Assembly (NCBI GenBank): GCA_037367405.1
Contig: JAZKJV010000389.1
Coordinates: 1,488,001 to 1,552,000, forward strand
Length of the DNA stretch: 64,000 bases
Direction: 5' to 3'
From: Ottelia alismoides
Lineage: Eukaryota; Streptophyta; Magnoliopsida; Alismatales; Hydrocharitaceae
The first letter of the stretch is position 1. Each line of letters starts with the position of its first letter. The notes under the pieces are model-generated. The model was given only the letters and a program-made list of their open reading frames with translations. It did no database searches and was not told the origin of the DNA. A program made the position numbers and the translations under genes. Of this stretch, positions 22,217 to 32,681 are shown piece by piece.

Positions 22217-23104
22217 CTCTCAAAGTCTAGAAACAATAACATCCAAGCGTGTGTCCTGTGTAGGAGCAGAAATAGGCTTAGTCTACTCAGCAACCCTCGC
22301 AGACGCATGATATCCATGCTTCTGAAAGCATGTCTCCTCAGAATGACCTGGACGGTGGCAATGAGAACATGGGCCACAATGACGTTCTCATCCTCGACCA
22401 CGAGGTCAGCGCGCACGAAACTGTGAAGTCCCCCCCTCTGCCACAAGACACTGCCATAGATGAGGGAGTCTGGGGCGTAGTAGTAGATGGAGTAGTAATT
22501 CTGCTCAATCGCTTGTAAACCTTTTCCATAGGAGGTATTGTCTCTCTAGTCCGAAGTTGAGTATGTGCTGCATCGTACTCAGAGTCAAGAGATGACAGGA
22601 AAACTCCTGTCATTGTGGCAATCCGATATGCCTGCTGCTGCTCAGTGCTGGTAGTAATAGGCATGAAGCTGTGCAGTCGCTCAAACATGCCTCCAAGATG
22701 AGAGAAGTATGCATGGAGTGGTCTACCATTCTGTTTGGTCGAGAAAATGCCAAACTGCAACTGAAGAATCTAGCTCTCATTCTTTGCCTGCCTGTATGTG
22801 TCTTCTAAGAAGTCCCACATAGCCTTTGCTGTGGGTTGATTGACGATATCGTTAGCAATCTCCGTGGTGAGTATCCCAGAGAGCCAAATGCGAGCATAGG
22901 CATCATCTTGCTTCCAAGAAGCAATAGTCCCAGTCTTTTCCGTTGGTTCTGAATCCATCAGAATGTGCTCCTTGTTATGGCACTGTATAAGAGTACGAAA
23001 CTGTATGGACCTCAACTCGTAGTTGGTCCCATCCATCTTTACGATGGACACCGGGTCCTTGAAGGCACTGGAAGAAGAAAAACGTCACTCTTGTTTTCTG
23101 ACAT
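22217..23104 (-). pseudogene. Copia A gag, broken
   Basis: The start ATG is at 23104 (MSENKSDV), followed by a frame change into IVKMDGTNYELRSIQFRTLI. The capsid motif NGRPLHAYFSHLGGMFERLH lies around 22700 and an intact CCHC knuckle (CSHCHRPGHSEETC) at 22345-22386. Frameshifts occur near 23060, 22765 and 22340, and a stop near 22225. Domain order matches Copia B, C and E. Confidence 0.85.
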
Positions 23105-23180
23105 TGTACCGATAAGTCGAACCACAGAAAACTGAGGAGTAGATTGATTAGAGAGCATCTACACAATCAAAAGGAGGAGT

Positions 23181-23206
23181 GGTTGTATCTGTAGACTAAT
23201 ACAACC
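23181..23206 (-). ncRNA. Leader hairpin of Copia A
   Basis: GGTTGTAT and ATACAACC form a perfect 8-bp stem (9 bp counting the flanking T and A) with loop TAGTCTACAG on the minus strand, 77 nt upstream of the gag ATG. The stem differs from those of C and E but stays paired. Confidence 0.65.
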
Positions 23207-23279
23207 ATCCTCTTGATTCGTGTTGAGGTCTAGCTTCGTAAGATGTGCTTTATAAGAGAAAAAACACATTTTTCGAACC

Positions 23280-23670
23280 AAATCAGACCTCCAAGCCGCA
23301 GGATAGAGGCGCAACAATGGCTCCCGAGCCACAGGAGCACGATTGCGGCACACAGGGGGGCTGGGGGTCCCCAGCTGCAACGCCAGCTGGAGGTTGGAGG
23401 TGCCCCGCGGCATGTGGAGGGGTTGGGATGGGCCCGACGGTGCCTAGAGGCACTGGGGTGGGTTCCATGCGACCCTTAGAGGCGTTGGGGTGGGCCCCCT
23501 GGCGGCAGGCGGAGGTTTTGAGGTGCCCCCGGCGGCGGCTGCTGGAGGCGCTGGGGGGTGGGAAACCCCGACGGCAGGAGGGTAGTGTGCTGGAGGCTCC
23601 TTCGGTGTGTGTGTGGGGGGGGGGTAGGCGTGTTGGGTTAAGGTGGGATACGAGAACCCTGGTCTAGGAT
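23280..23670 (-). other. GC-rich leader of Copia A
   Basis: Roughly 390 nt of GC-rich sequence between the leader hairpin and the primer site, with imperfect repeats (GCGCTGGGGTGGG-like). Long open frames here reflect base composition, not genes. Confidence 0.55.
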
Positions 23671-23686
23671 CGTTGCTACGATACCA

Positions 23687-23830
23687 TGTTAGGATAAAAG
23701 AAGTTCATATAATAGACGAGGCCCCTGGGCTCTCTTATATAGGAGAAAAGCCCTGTGTTAACTACATAGACATATATAGAGAAAACATAAATAAGAAAAA
23801 AAGATAACTGGAGATACAAATATCTCAACA
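23687..23830 (-). repeat. Copia A 5' LTR
   Basis: 144 bp, TGTTAGGATA...CTCAACA, abutting a primer site (23675-23686) that reads TGGTATCGTAGC on the minus strand, with two changes from the initiator-Met tRNA complement. Confidence 0.92.
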
Positions 23831-24148
23831 CGTATCCAAGACTTCATGCCTATTGCTTTATCCAACAACATCTACCTCATTTAGGCGAAAGTGCTTATCC
23901 ATAGAGTGTGCCGTGTGCATGCAGGTATTATCTCTCTATTCTAGTCGGCTTTTATCCCAAATCATTGTATACTGGATAGCTTGGTGATGGCTAATGAGAT
24001 GGCCTCAACATGATGAGACACTTGACAAAGGGTCTCACCTAGAAAATTGACTTCTTAAAGGCTTATGATATTGTCGATTAGAGCTTTATAGATCATAATC
24101 GTTTGTTCAGAGGTCTCAGAGAGGTACAATTACCATACTGGTTTATGT
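23831..24148 (+). mobile_element. LINE B, right fragment (RT)
   Basis: The sequence continues the LINE B RT exactly where it was cut: MPIALSNNIYLI aligns with RSIALSNAVYLI of LINE A, then CHLEN-DFLKAYDIVD aligns with the FAKAYDCVYW region. It stops near 24148, before the catalytic box, and joins a Copia RT. Many stops are present. Confidence 0.8.
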
Positions 24149-24790
24149 TGACGATATCATTATTATAGGGGATGATGTGCAAGACATCAAAGCAACTAAG
24201 GATTTCCTTGGTCAGCGGTTTGTAACCAAGGATCTTGGTAGTCTATGTTACTTGTTTGGACTGGAGTTCACCAGGAATCAACGAGGTCTCGTGATGACCC
24301 TGAGGAAGTACGTTACATATCTTCTCTCTGAGACGAGCACGGTAGATTTCGGGCCTGCCACTACTCCCGTAGACTCGAGCATGAAGTTATATGATGATGG
24401 CACTGAGGAGGTAGACAAGTGGAGGTACACGAAGATCATTGGGAAGCTCCAATACGTGTCCATCACTAGGCCAGATATATCCTTTGCAGAGAGCAAAGTG
24501 AGTCAGTTCATGGAGCAGCCTAGACAAGCACATATGGATGCAACCCGTATGATTCTGAGGTAATATGAAAACTTCACCTGACACTGATCTTTTATTTAGC
24601 AGAAGTACATCCATTGCCGTTATAGCTTGCACATATGCAGATTATGAGGGATGCCCCGAGGACATGAAGTCTTCCTTTGGCTTTGCAATGTTCATAGGGA
24701 GGTCCTTGATGTCATGGAAGAGCAAGAAGCAGACTGTGGTCGCCAAATCTTTGTGTAGAATCTGAGTACAAAGTCGTGGCACATGGAAGT
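24149..24790 (+). pseudogene. Copia F pol fragment, left part (RT from YVDD, RNase H start)
   Basis: It begins precisely at the RT catalytic box YVDDIIIIGDD and continues KDFLGQRFVTKDLGSL, VMTLRKYVTYLL, SITRPDISFAESKVSQFMEQ and AHMDATRMILR. The frame then breaks near 24562 and continues with CTYADYEGCPEDMKSSFGFA and SWKSKKQTVVAKS. It stops at 24790 (end of ...AHGS) and resumes at 35771. Upstream RT, integrase and gag are missing; the left side is fused to LINE B. Confidence 0.88.
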
Positions 24791-24914
24791 TGATGAATAT
24801 GTGATTTATCATTTTTATATCTGAATTTTAGCTTGAATCTCTAAATAAAACATCAAATAAATGGCCCTAATCTCAATACAACAACAACAACAACAACAAA
24901 GCCTTTTCCCACAA

Positions 24915-25541
24915 TTAAGTAGGGTCGGCTACATGGATTATTCGCCTCCATTCAGATCTATCTTGGGTCAATCTCGGACTTATATCCAACAAACTAAGAT
25001 CCCTTCGTATAGTCTCTTTCCAACACTTCTTGGGCCGTCCTCGCCCTCTCTTAGTCGGCTCAACCTCCCAACACTCGCATCTCCTAACCGGTGCATCAGT
25101 TGACCTTCTTTGCAAATGACCAAACCATCTTAAGCGGTTTTCTCGCATCTTATCCTCGATCGGAGCTACACCAACTTTCTTTCTGATTGCATCATTCCGA
25201 ATCCGGTCTTTACGTGTATGTCCACACATCCATCTTAGCATTTTCATTTCTACTACAGCCATTCTCTGCACATGTCTATGGTTCACAGGCCAACATTCAG
25301 AACCATAAAGCATAGCAGGTCTCACGACTGCTTTGTAAAACTTTCCTTTAATTTTTAAAGGAATTTTCTTATCACAGAGAACAGCGGAGGCTCCTCTCCA
25401 CTTTAGCCGGCCTGCATTTATTCTATTAGTAACATCTCCATCAATTTCCCCATCATGTTGCAAAATAGATCCCAGATATCTAAAAGAATCTCTCTTCTGA
25501 ATGTTATCGTCACTAATCTTCACCTCGATTCCTTCACCATT
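24915..25541 (-). pseudogene. RTE LINE C-terminal domain (after the RT core)
   Basis: About 200 codons on the minus strand: KISDDNIQKRDSFRYLGSIL, then VVRPAMLYGSECWPVN, KMLRWMCGHTRKDRIRN and GRGRPKKCW, ending at the stop near 24915. These are the typical RTE/craft-type motifs after the RT. The fragment is cut at its N-terminal side by the LTR element at 25541 and joins in sense with the RT at 28042 and beyond. Confidence 0.88.
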
Positions 25542-26059
25542 TGATGCAGCGTGGGACCCAAATATAGGGCCAAACATTTATCTATTTTTAATTGTCAATT
25601 TTATTTACGTTTTGAAGTTGTCGTAATTGTCTAATTAAATAATTGAGATCGCCTGTGATCTCAACGTTTATTCGTAGATTTAATTTTGGTCAATTAATTA
25701 GTTAGGGCCTAATTAGGGTAATTAGAGGTCAATTTGAATTTTAAATTTGTCAGAGTCAAATTAGGATAAGTTTGTTGTCCAATTTAAATTAATTCCTATT
25801 TTTGTAACCCCATCTCTCCTATATAAAGAGATGGTAGTCCAATGTTTTGATGCAGTCAAGTATTAATCAAAATTGAGATTTTATCTCTCTCCTTCCTTTC
25901 TCTTCTCCCTCTCCCTACACGCGATCTCCGCGGTTCTCCTTCTTCAACCCCTCGTTACCGACGAGTTTTCTTCTCTCAACCCCTCCATTTTATTCTACCA
26001 CCAAAATCCACCATCAAAAATTATTTTTGCCGTCAACGCAAATACCTTAATTTGCATCA
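25542..26059 (+). repeat. 5' LTR of the 2500-bp element
   Basis: 518 bp. It contains CTCCTATATAAAGAG (a TATA box near 25820) and TC-rich sequence after it. It is nearly identical to the right LTR over the first 430 bp, but the last 80 bp differ strongly. Confidence 0.92.
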
Positions 26060-26073
26060 TTTGGTATCAGAGC

Positions 26074-26606
26074 ATGGCTTACAGATCGTCCCACGATCTG
26101 ACGATCCGTCCAAATACTCGCGCCGACATGCATCAAGGGACCATCGCTCGTCCGACAGAAAACGACGAGCCAACGATGACTACGACAAGGAGACGGAGCG
26201 CATGTTACGTGATTTGTATCACTTGCAAACCACAATCCACTCCGAGTTTCGAGCCCTTGTGGCCAACTTCGAGGCCCTATGCACCGTCCAATCAAATCCG
26301 CCAACCACCGAAGCCGTTGTCGCGAGTTTTGACGAAGAAACCCGCCCCGTGGAGGAAGAAACGCTCGCTGTCCAGCACCTCTCAGAACCGATTTCGTCAC
26401 CGGAATCGGTCTCGTTGGTCCCTTCGACCGTCCCGGCACAATCCCCGCCACCCCAGGTAACTCCTATGCCCTCCCCATCTCCGCTACCTTGTCTAACCCT
26501 CACAGCCGTCATCCCCTTCTCCAGCCAGACCTCGCTGCCAACGCCCTCCTCCCGCTACACTCCCGCACCCAGCATCTCCCTCTTCCCCACCACCCCTTCC
26601 CCCTAG
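26074..26606 (+). other. Weak coding stretch inside the 2500-bp element
   Basis: Two overlapping frames exist. ATG 26074 overlaps the primer region and opens MAYRSSHDLT, ending near 26460. The other frame, without a clear ATG, looks more protein-like (RRANDDYDKETERMLRDLYH, possible coiled coil) and ends at 26604-26606. A gag-like protein in one frame is possible, but no known domain is seen. Confidence 0.3.
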
Positions 26607-27240
26607 GGCCCCCTGCCACCGCTTCCAAAAACCCCGCAACAAACCCTCGCCATCCCCTTTCTTCCCCCCTCCCGCGCCTTCTCCCATCCCTGTGCCCCCT
26701 CCCCACACCGCGCCACCACTCCCTGCGACCCCCTGCGCCTCCCCTTCCCCGGAACCCACTGCCCCCGCGCCGCCTCCTCCCAGCCCCGGTATTCCCCATC
26801 GCCACGCCGCACCGCCCCTCCTCTCCTCCTACCCCCTCCGCTTGGCCACCCTCGCCACCTGCGCTCCGCCTTCCCCGCACCCACAGCATGCCTCCCCAGC
26901 GCCTCCCCTCCCCTGCTACCCTCCCCAGGACCCCCATCCTCCTCCCGCTACCCGGCCGCCCCTCCCTCGCTATCACCCTCCCCATTTCCACCGCGCGCCC
27001 CTCCCCAGCCCGCGCAAGGCCGTGCGCCCCTCCGCCACCGCCCAGGTGCCCGCGTCGGTGCCAACCCCGCGCGCTAGCGGCACCCGTGCCTCTACCTTCG
27101 AGCGTCGCGCCATGACTCTCGCCTCCGTCGAGCCGCTCCGCTTCTCCAGGCGCCGCCAGATTCACCGAGCGCCGCCGAGGCTCCAATTTGAAGGGCCGAA
27201 CCCTAACAAGGGAGGAAGAGACCACTTCTATCGGATCCCC
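26450..27240. other. C-rich interior segment of the 2500-bp element, possibly captured
   Basis: The plus strand is extremely C-rich (CCCC, CGCC and CTCC runs), unlike the AT-rich LTRs on both sides. Many long frames on both strands here follow from composition. A captured host 5' region is possible; no gene is recognised. Confidence 0.4.
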
Positions 27241-27526
27241 TAAATTTAGGGGTCAAATATTTTGGGAAAATTTATAAGTGACCCCTCCTCACAAGAAAAT
27301 TTATCGACAGGACCAATTAAAGACCAAATTGTGTTATTGGAACAAATTAAGTGAAGGGGTAGAATATCTGCAACCGTGCCCCTCAGTGGAAAGAAACTAT
27401 AAACGTAGCATTGAAGAGGGATCGAATTGGAGTGCCTGAAGCTACCATTTCAAAATCAAATTCTCCAGCGACGCACCTACATCAAGCAATTCGTCGGGAG
27501 ACGAATTTTAAAAAGCGGAGGAGAGT

Positions 27527-28041
27527 TGATGCAGCGTGGGACCCAAATATAGGACCAAATATTTATCTATTTTTAATTGTCAATTTTATTTACGTTTTTA
27601 AGTTGTCGTAATTGTCTAATTAAATAATTGAGATCGCCTGTGATCTCAACGTTTATTCGTAGATTTAATTTTGGTCAATTAATTAGTTAGGGTCTAATTA
27701 GGGTAATTAGAGGTCAATTTGAATTTTAAATTTGTCAGAGTCAAATTAGGATAAGTTTGTTGTCCAATTTAAATTAATTTCTATTTTTGTAACCCATCTC
27801 TCCTATATAAAGAGATGGTAGTCCAATGTTTTGAGGCAGTCAAGTATTAATCAAAATTGAGATTTTATCTCTCTCCTTCCTTTCTCTTCTCCCTCTCCCT
27901 ACACGCGATCTCCGCGGTTCTCCTTCTTCAACCCCTCATTACCGACGAGTTTTCTTCTTCTCAACCATTCTCTTTCTTCTACCAAATAATTTCTACCGTT
28001 CAAAATTAATTTATCGACGCGCCAAAAAGCCGTTTGCATCA
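27527..28041 (+). repeat. 3' LTR of the 2500-bp element
   Basis: 515 bp, TGATGCAGCG...TTTGCATCA, followed by the CCATT duplication. It shares TATA and TC-rich blocks with the 5' LTR. The terminal 80 bp contain GACGCGCCAAAAAGCC, absent from the 5' copy. Confidence 0.92.
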
Positions 28042-28046
28042 CCATT

Positions 28047-30188
28047 GCTTCCATCAAAGGTGCATTCCATATATTCCGTCTTAGCCCTACTTATACGAAA
28101 ACCTTTAGTCTCCAATGCATGTCTCCAAACCTCAAGCTTCTCATTTACTCCATCTCTAGTCTCGTCAATCAACACAATATCATCAGCAAATAACATACAC
28201 CAAGGTAACTCATCCTGAATGTGACTTGTCAACTCGTCCATAATCAAAGTAAAAAGAAATGGACTCAAAGCTGAACCTTGATGTAAACCAATGTTGATAT
28301 CAAAATAGTCAGTCTTCCCCGTCGGGGTCCTTACACAAGATAAAGCCCTATCATACATATCCTTTATGAGATTAATGTATAGGACGGGTACTTGTCTCTT
28401 CTCCAAAACTCTCCAAAGTATCTCTCGTGGGACAGAATCATAAGCCTTCTCCAAATCAATAAAGATCATATGGAGATTCTTCCTTTTAGCTCTATAAATC
28501 TCCATTGTTCTCCTCAGCAAATGGATGGCTTCAATAGTTGAGCGATCTGGCATGAATCCGAATTGGTTTTCTTTTACTTGGGAAACTTGCCTCAACCTTC
28601 TTTCGATCACACGCTCCCAAATTTTCATAGTGTGACTCATCAGCTTGATACCTCTGTAAATTGAACAATTTTGAATGTCTCCTTTGTTCTTATAAAGAGG
28701 CACCACGATACTCCTCCAATCTTTAGGCATTTTCTTGCTTTGCCAAATAACATTGAATAGAAACGTAAGCCAAGTCAAACTACGCTCACCTAAAACTTTC
28801 CATACTTCTACAGGGATGTCACCCGGTCCAACACCTTTCCCAGGCCTCATAACCTTCAAAGCCTCCTCTACTTCTTTTCTTTGTATTCGTCTATAGCATG
28901 CACGATTCAAGTAACTTTCACTACTAGCTAGATCACGCAAAGTGATCTCTCTATTTCCTTCTCCAATGAAAAGTTTATGGAAGTACTGCTCCCATCTAGT
29001 CTCTATATCCTTCTGAGTAACAAGCACGTGACCTTCCTCATTCTTAATGCATCTCACTTGAGAAAGGTCTTTGGTCTTTCTTTCTCTTGCTTTGGCCAAC
29101 CTGAATATATCCTTCTGGCCCTCCTTAGAGTTGAGATTTTTATACAAAACCTCATAAGCTCTTGACTTAGCTTCGCTTACAGCCTTCTTTGCTTCCTTCT
29201 TCGCTATTTTATAGTATGTGACAGTTTCATCTATTCTATCCTTAGACATAGCTTTAAAGCAAGCTCTTTTAATTTTTAGCTTCTCTTGCACCCCTTCACT
29301 CCACCACCAAGCCTCCTTTTGACCCGGAGCTCCTCCTTTTGATTCGCTTAGCATCTATTTGGCTACCTTTCGGATACAAGATGCTACTGCCTCCCACATC
29401 TCGTTTGCACTACCGCTACAATCCCAAGATACGTCTTCTAAAACCTTCTCCCTGAAGCTTGATTGGTTCAGCGGAAGATTCCACCACCTAGTTCTAGTGA
29501 TCTTAGGAACGTTCCTTTTCTTTACCAACCCTTTTATTTGTAAATCCAAGACTAACAAGCGATGTTGGGTTGTCAAACTCTCTCTAGGGATTTCTTTGCA
29601 ATCTTTGCAATACAACCGATCTCTTCTCCTCAACGCAAAGTAATCTATCTGTGTTCTAGTTGAGCCACTCTTTTAAGTAATTAAATGCTCCTCCCTCTTC
29701 TTGAAAAGAGTGTTTGCTATGAAAAGATCATATGCAGTTACAAAATCCAGAATGACTTTTCCCTCTTCGTTTCTATCCCCAAAACCATGTCATCCATGCA
29801 CACTTGCATACCCTGAAACATCTTTTCCCACATGTCCATTAAGATCTCTACCTATGCAAACCATCTCTCTTTGTGGGATTCCTTGTAAAATCTTATCCAG
29901 ATCCTCCCAGAAAGCTTGTTTAGTCCTTTCATCTAAACCAATTTGCGGTGCATAAACTGAGATGATATTCATAATTTCTTCTTCAAGCACCAACTTTAGC
30001 AAAATAATCCGATCCCCAAATCTTTGCACCTCAACCACACAATCTTTCAAATCTTTATGAACAACCATTCCAACACCGTTTCTGCCCTTATCTTTACCTG
30101 AATACCAAAGTTTAAAGCCTGTCTTCTCGATCTCCCTTGCTTTCTCTCCAACCCATTTAGTCTCTTGAAGACATAATATATGAATCTT
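28047..30188 (-). pseudogene. RTE LINE ORF: endonuclease end and reverse transcriptase
   Basis: Read right to left. The endonuclease part at 30068-29790 has MNIISVYAPQ and RDLNGHVGKD. A frame break follows around 29650-29790, then 29633-29358 (WWNLPLNQSSFREKV), an in-frame stop near 29355-29357, and a long open frame down to 28047. That frame is the RT: VMRPGKGVGPGDIPVEVWK, VPLYKNKGDIQNCSIYRGIK, NQFGFMPDRSTIEAI, IDLEKAYDSVPRE and the catalytic FADD (about 28185). It is cut at 28046 by the small LTR element and continues at 25541. The stop and frame break make it inactive. Confidence 0.9.
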
Positions 30189-30201
30189 CCTAATCTCAAT
30201 A

Positions 30202-32673
30202 AATTAACAAAATACAACTTGCAATAAAAATAGACTAATAATGTATATTTATATTGTAAATAAGTCCTTGCAATTATTTAAAATAAAAACCACAAAATAA
30301 TTATAAGATGAAGTCGTTTTTAAATAATCCCTTATAAATAGCTCAAACTTCACCGGTTTTCAATAAATTCATACTAACTCCTTTCGACTTGACGCTTTTT
30401 CTAACTTATATATAAAAATGTAAATAAAATACAAAAATACAAAATAAATTTCACCTTTAATAAATGCTCTTAGATCTTGAACCAAAAAAGTCGTAAAGTC
30501 TAAATTCTTGGCTAAATTCCACTTCCATATAAACTCTAATTTCAACAAACTCACTTTCAAAGTTTAAGCTAGCAATTTATCTATCCAATGAAAGTGGTTT
30601 CATTAAAATCGGAGCTGATATGCAAAATGTCAGTTTTGGGACCTAACTATACTTTGTAAATATCTAATGACATTTCCTATATAATTTAATGTACGTAGTT
30701 TACTCATTTTAATTTATTTCTTTTTCATTTCATTTCTTTGTTTTATGTTTTAGTAAAGTTCATTAAAAATATAATACAAACAATATAAAAAGTGAAGAAA
30801 ATGATGTGTTGTGACTTTGTATATACTATATACATTTTTTTCTTGATTTTTATTTCTCTTTTTAATAAAAAATACAAAAAATAGATTAATGTTCCATTTT
30901 ACTTCTAGTATTTTATTACATGTTCTTTTGTATATAGTTCTATATCAAAAATCGAAAATAAAAACATAAAACTCTAAAAAATTGGTGTTTTAATATTTTA
31001 AAATACCTTCAAAAATTTGTTTTTTGTTTATATTCATTTATTTTGTTTTTGTGTTTTCATTAAACTTTTGGATCTCATTGAGATCTACAAATCTGATGAA
31101 GACTATTTTTCCATTTTCTTTCATTTTCAGTTTCTTTTTATTTCTTTTGTTATTTTCTCCATCACTTCTGTTCAACCTTTGACCAAATCTGCCACTTGGC
31201 CGTACCTCATTTGCCTAACACCCTCACTTATCCACGTCACACACTCACACTCCTTCTCCCTTATATCCACCAAGGGAACATTCCAAAAGTTGACTATGCG
31301 TCAATACCCTCCACTCCACCCACGATCTTCCCACATCTCTCTCTTTGTTAAACTCACTTCCCAGTAACCAAGTCCCCCACATGTCTTATCGCACCTTGAT
31401 GATGTTCACATCCTCAAGTTGTCTCCCACATCACAGGAAACCTCCTGCAATCGTCCTTCCATCTCTATGATCTCATCTCACCCTCAACAAAACCACCTCT
31501 CGCCCCACTTGTTTCTCATCCGCCAACGAGTAGAAAAAAACGCTCTAACTCTTGACCCTTCCATGTGATAGCTCGAAGCTCAGTCGATTGAGTGACGATT
31601 AGCGGTATGCTCCGATGAGATCCGAGGTGGCAAACCACCTCGTCGCAACCCCCCGACTGGAAGCTACTTCAGCTTCTCTGATGTCCGTCGTCGACCCGGA
31701 TAGAGGGAGAATAGGGACGAGCTCCACCGTGATCGCTCGTCCCCTGAGAACACTCCGGGTAACTTCTTTGCCCTTTTCATCTTCTTTTCTTTTGCTTTTC
31801 TACTTCGTTTCCGATACCCAACCCACGACAATCAACGTGGAAATTCGTCTACAGATCCATCCTCACCTCTTGTTTCTCTCCAGTTCCTTCTACCTCCCAG
31901 TACCTCTATCACCTTCATGCTCCTCCTCCTTCATGCTCAAGAGGAGCACCATTCACCCTCTTCTTTGCCATTACACACACACATACTTTCCAGCAACAAC
32001 TGCGAATCTGTTGTTTATGTGTACTTCCACGCACTTACTTCCTCCTTAACCCCTCACCACCATACAGGAGGGCCGACACCCTTCACTACATGTCGAATTT
32101 TATGCTCGAGCCTTGGACATTTCCTTGCAGGGTCCGATCTGGAAATGAAGGAGCATCATTTCTGTTCACTGAGCATCAATGAAGTTCTTTCATCTATTTG
32201 GACCGAGATTCGTGCTCGAGCCCTTCTACTGCTAAGTCTCAGGTTCTTCACATCTCACAGTTGGCTCCGTGCTGAAGCACTATCCAAGAGAGATGTTAGT
32301 GCACATCCTCCTTCGACCAACACGCTCTTCCCATCGATTGAATCTCCTTAGTCGTGTTCAACAACAGTATTTGGTCTTTGAGGCTTCGACTTCGAAAGCC
32401 ATCACAACTTGCTGGAGCCCTATTCAACCTCAACCTCTGCCATCACGATTGGAGGAGGATCCGACGAGGAACACCACCAGGACCATGTGTTGCCGTTGCA
32501 GTTCTGATCTCGATCCCGCCAGCTTTTGGTCCTTCATCTTTCACTTGCGAAGCCTCGACATACCCATCAACCATCATAGGAAGGTTCAAGCTCCAACGAT
32601 CGATATAGCACCATCTCACATGGAGCTATCGAGTAGAAGAACGGTTCAGAGGGGGATGGTCGACCTCTAGGTG
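30202..32673. other. Body of the large insertion, non-coding; very AT-rich then mixed
   Basis: 30202-31150 is very AT-rich without coding sign. 31160-32673 is more balanced, with overlapping frames on the plus strand that match no domain I recognise. It is most easily read as part of a long LTR. Confidence 0.35.
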
Positions 32674-32681
32674 CCATCAGG

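Larger units (their letters stand above)
11978..23830 (-). mobile_element. Copia A: Ty1/Copia LTR retrotransposon (minus), carrying nested LINE C and Copia B
   Basis: Terminal LTRs (11978-12120 and 23687-23830) begin TGTTAGGA and end CTCAACA. They are flanked by CATAT (11973-11977) and CGTAT (23831-23835), a 5-bp duplication with one change. Reading right to left it has a primer site complementary to initiator-Met tRNA (23675-23686), a GC-rich leader, gag, protease, integrase, RT, RNase H and a polypurine tract (12121-12130). Removing LINE C and Copia B leaves a core of about 5.1 kb. The LTRs differ at roughly 15 of 144 sites by eye, making it older than Copia B, C and E. Confidence 0.93.
25542..28041. 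mobile_element. 2500-bp non-autonomous LTR element inside the RTE LINE
   Basis: LTRs of 518 bp (25542-26059) and 515 bp (27527-28041) begin TGATGCAGCG and end TTTGCATCA, and so carry TGATGCA/TGCATCA inverted ends. The target duplication CCATT is exact (25537-25541 and 28042-28046). A primer site TGGTATCAGAGC (26062-26073) lies two bases after the left LTR, and a purine tract (27510-27526) precedes the right LTR, so it reads left to right. The 1.47 kb interior has no protease, RT or integrase, so it depends on a helper element. Confidence 0.92.
24879..30188 (-). mobile_element. RTE-type LINE (minus), 5'-truncated, split by a small LTR element
   Basis: It is flanked by exact 13-bp duplications CCTAATCTCAATA (24866-24878 and 30189-30201). 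Its 3' end on the minus strand is a GTT/TTG repeat (24879-24899), as in plant RTE elements. Without the 2.5 kb insert its length is about 2.8 kb. It contains the end of the endonuclease, a full RT and the C-terminal domain. The 5' part is missing, as usual for LINE insertion. Confidence 0.92.

Noticed and set aside
24861..24900. CAACAA microsatellite as an independent repeat
   Set aside because: It is the 3' tail of the RTE LINE, next to the 13-bp target duplication.
26489..27243. Long overlapping frames on both strands in the C-rich segment
   Set aside because: Frames stay open because of base composition; the products are low-complexity Pro/Ser or Gly/Arg with no domain.
31615..32670. Series of 130-145 codon plus-strand frames
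   Set aside because: Mutually overlapping, without domains, and inside the probable solo LTR; treated as chance frames.
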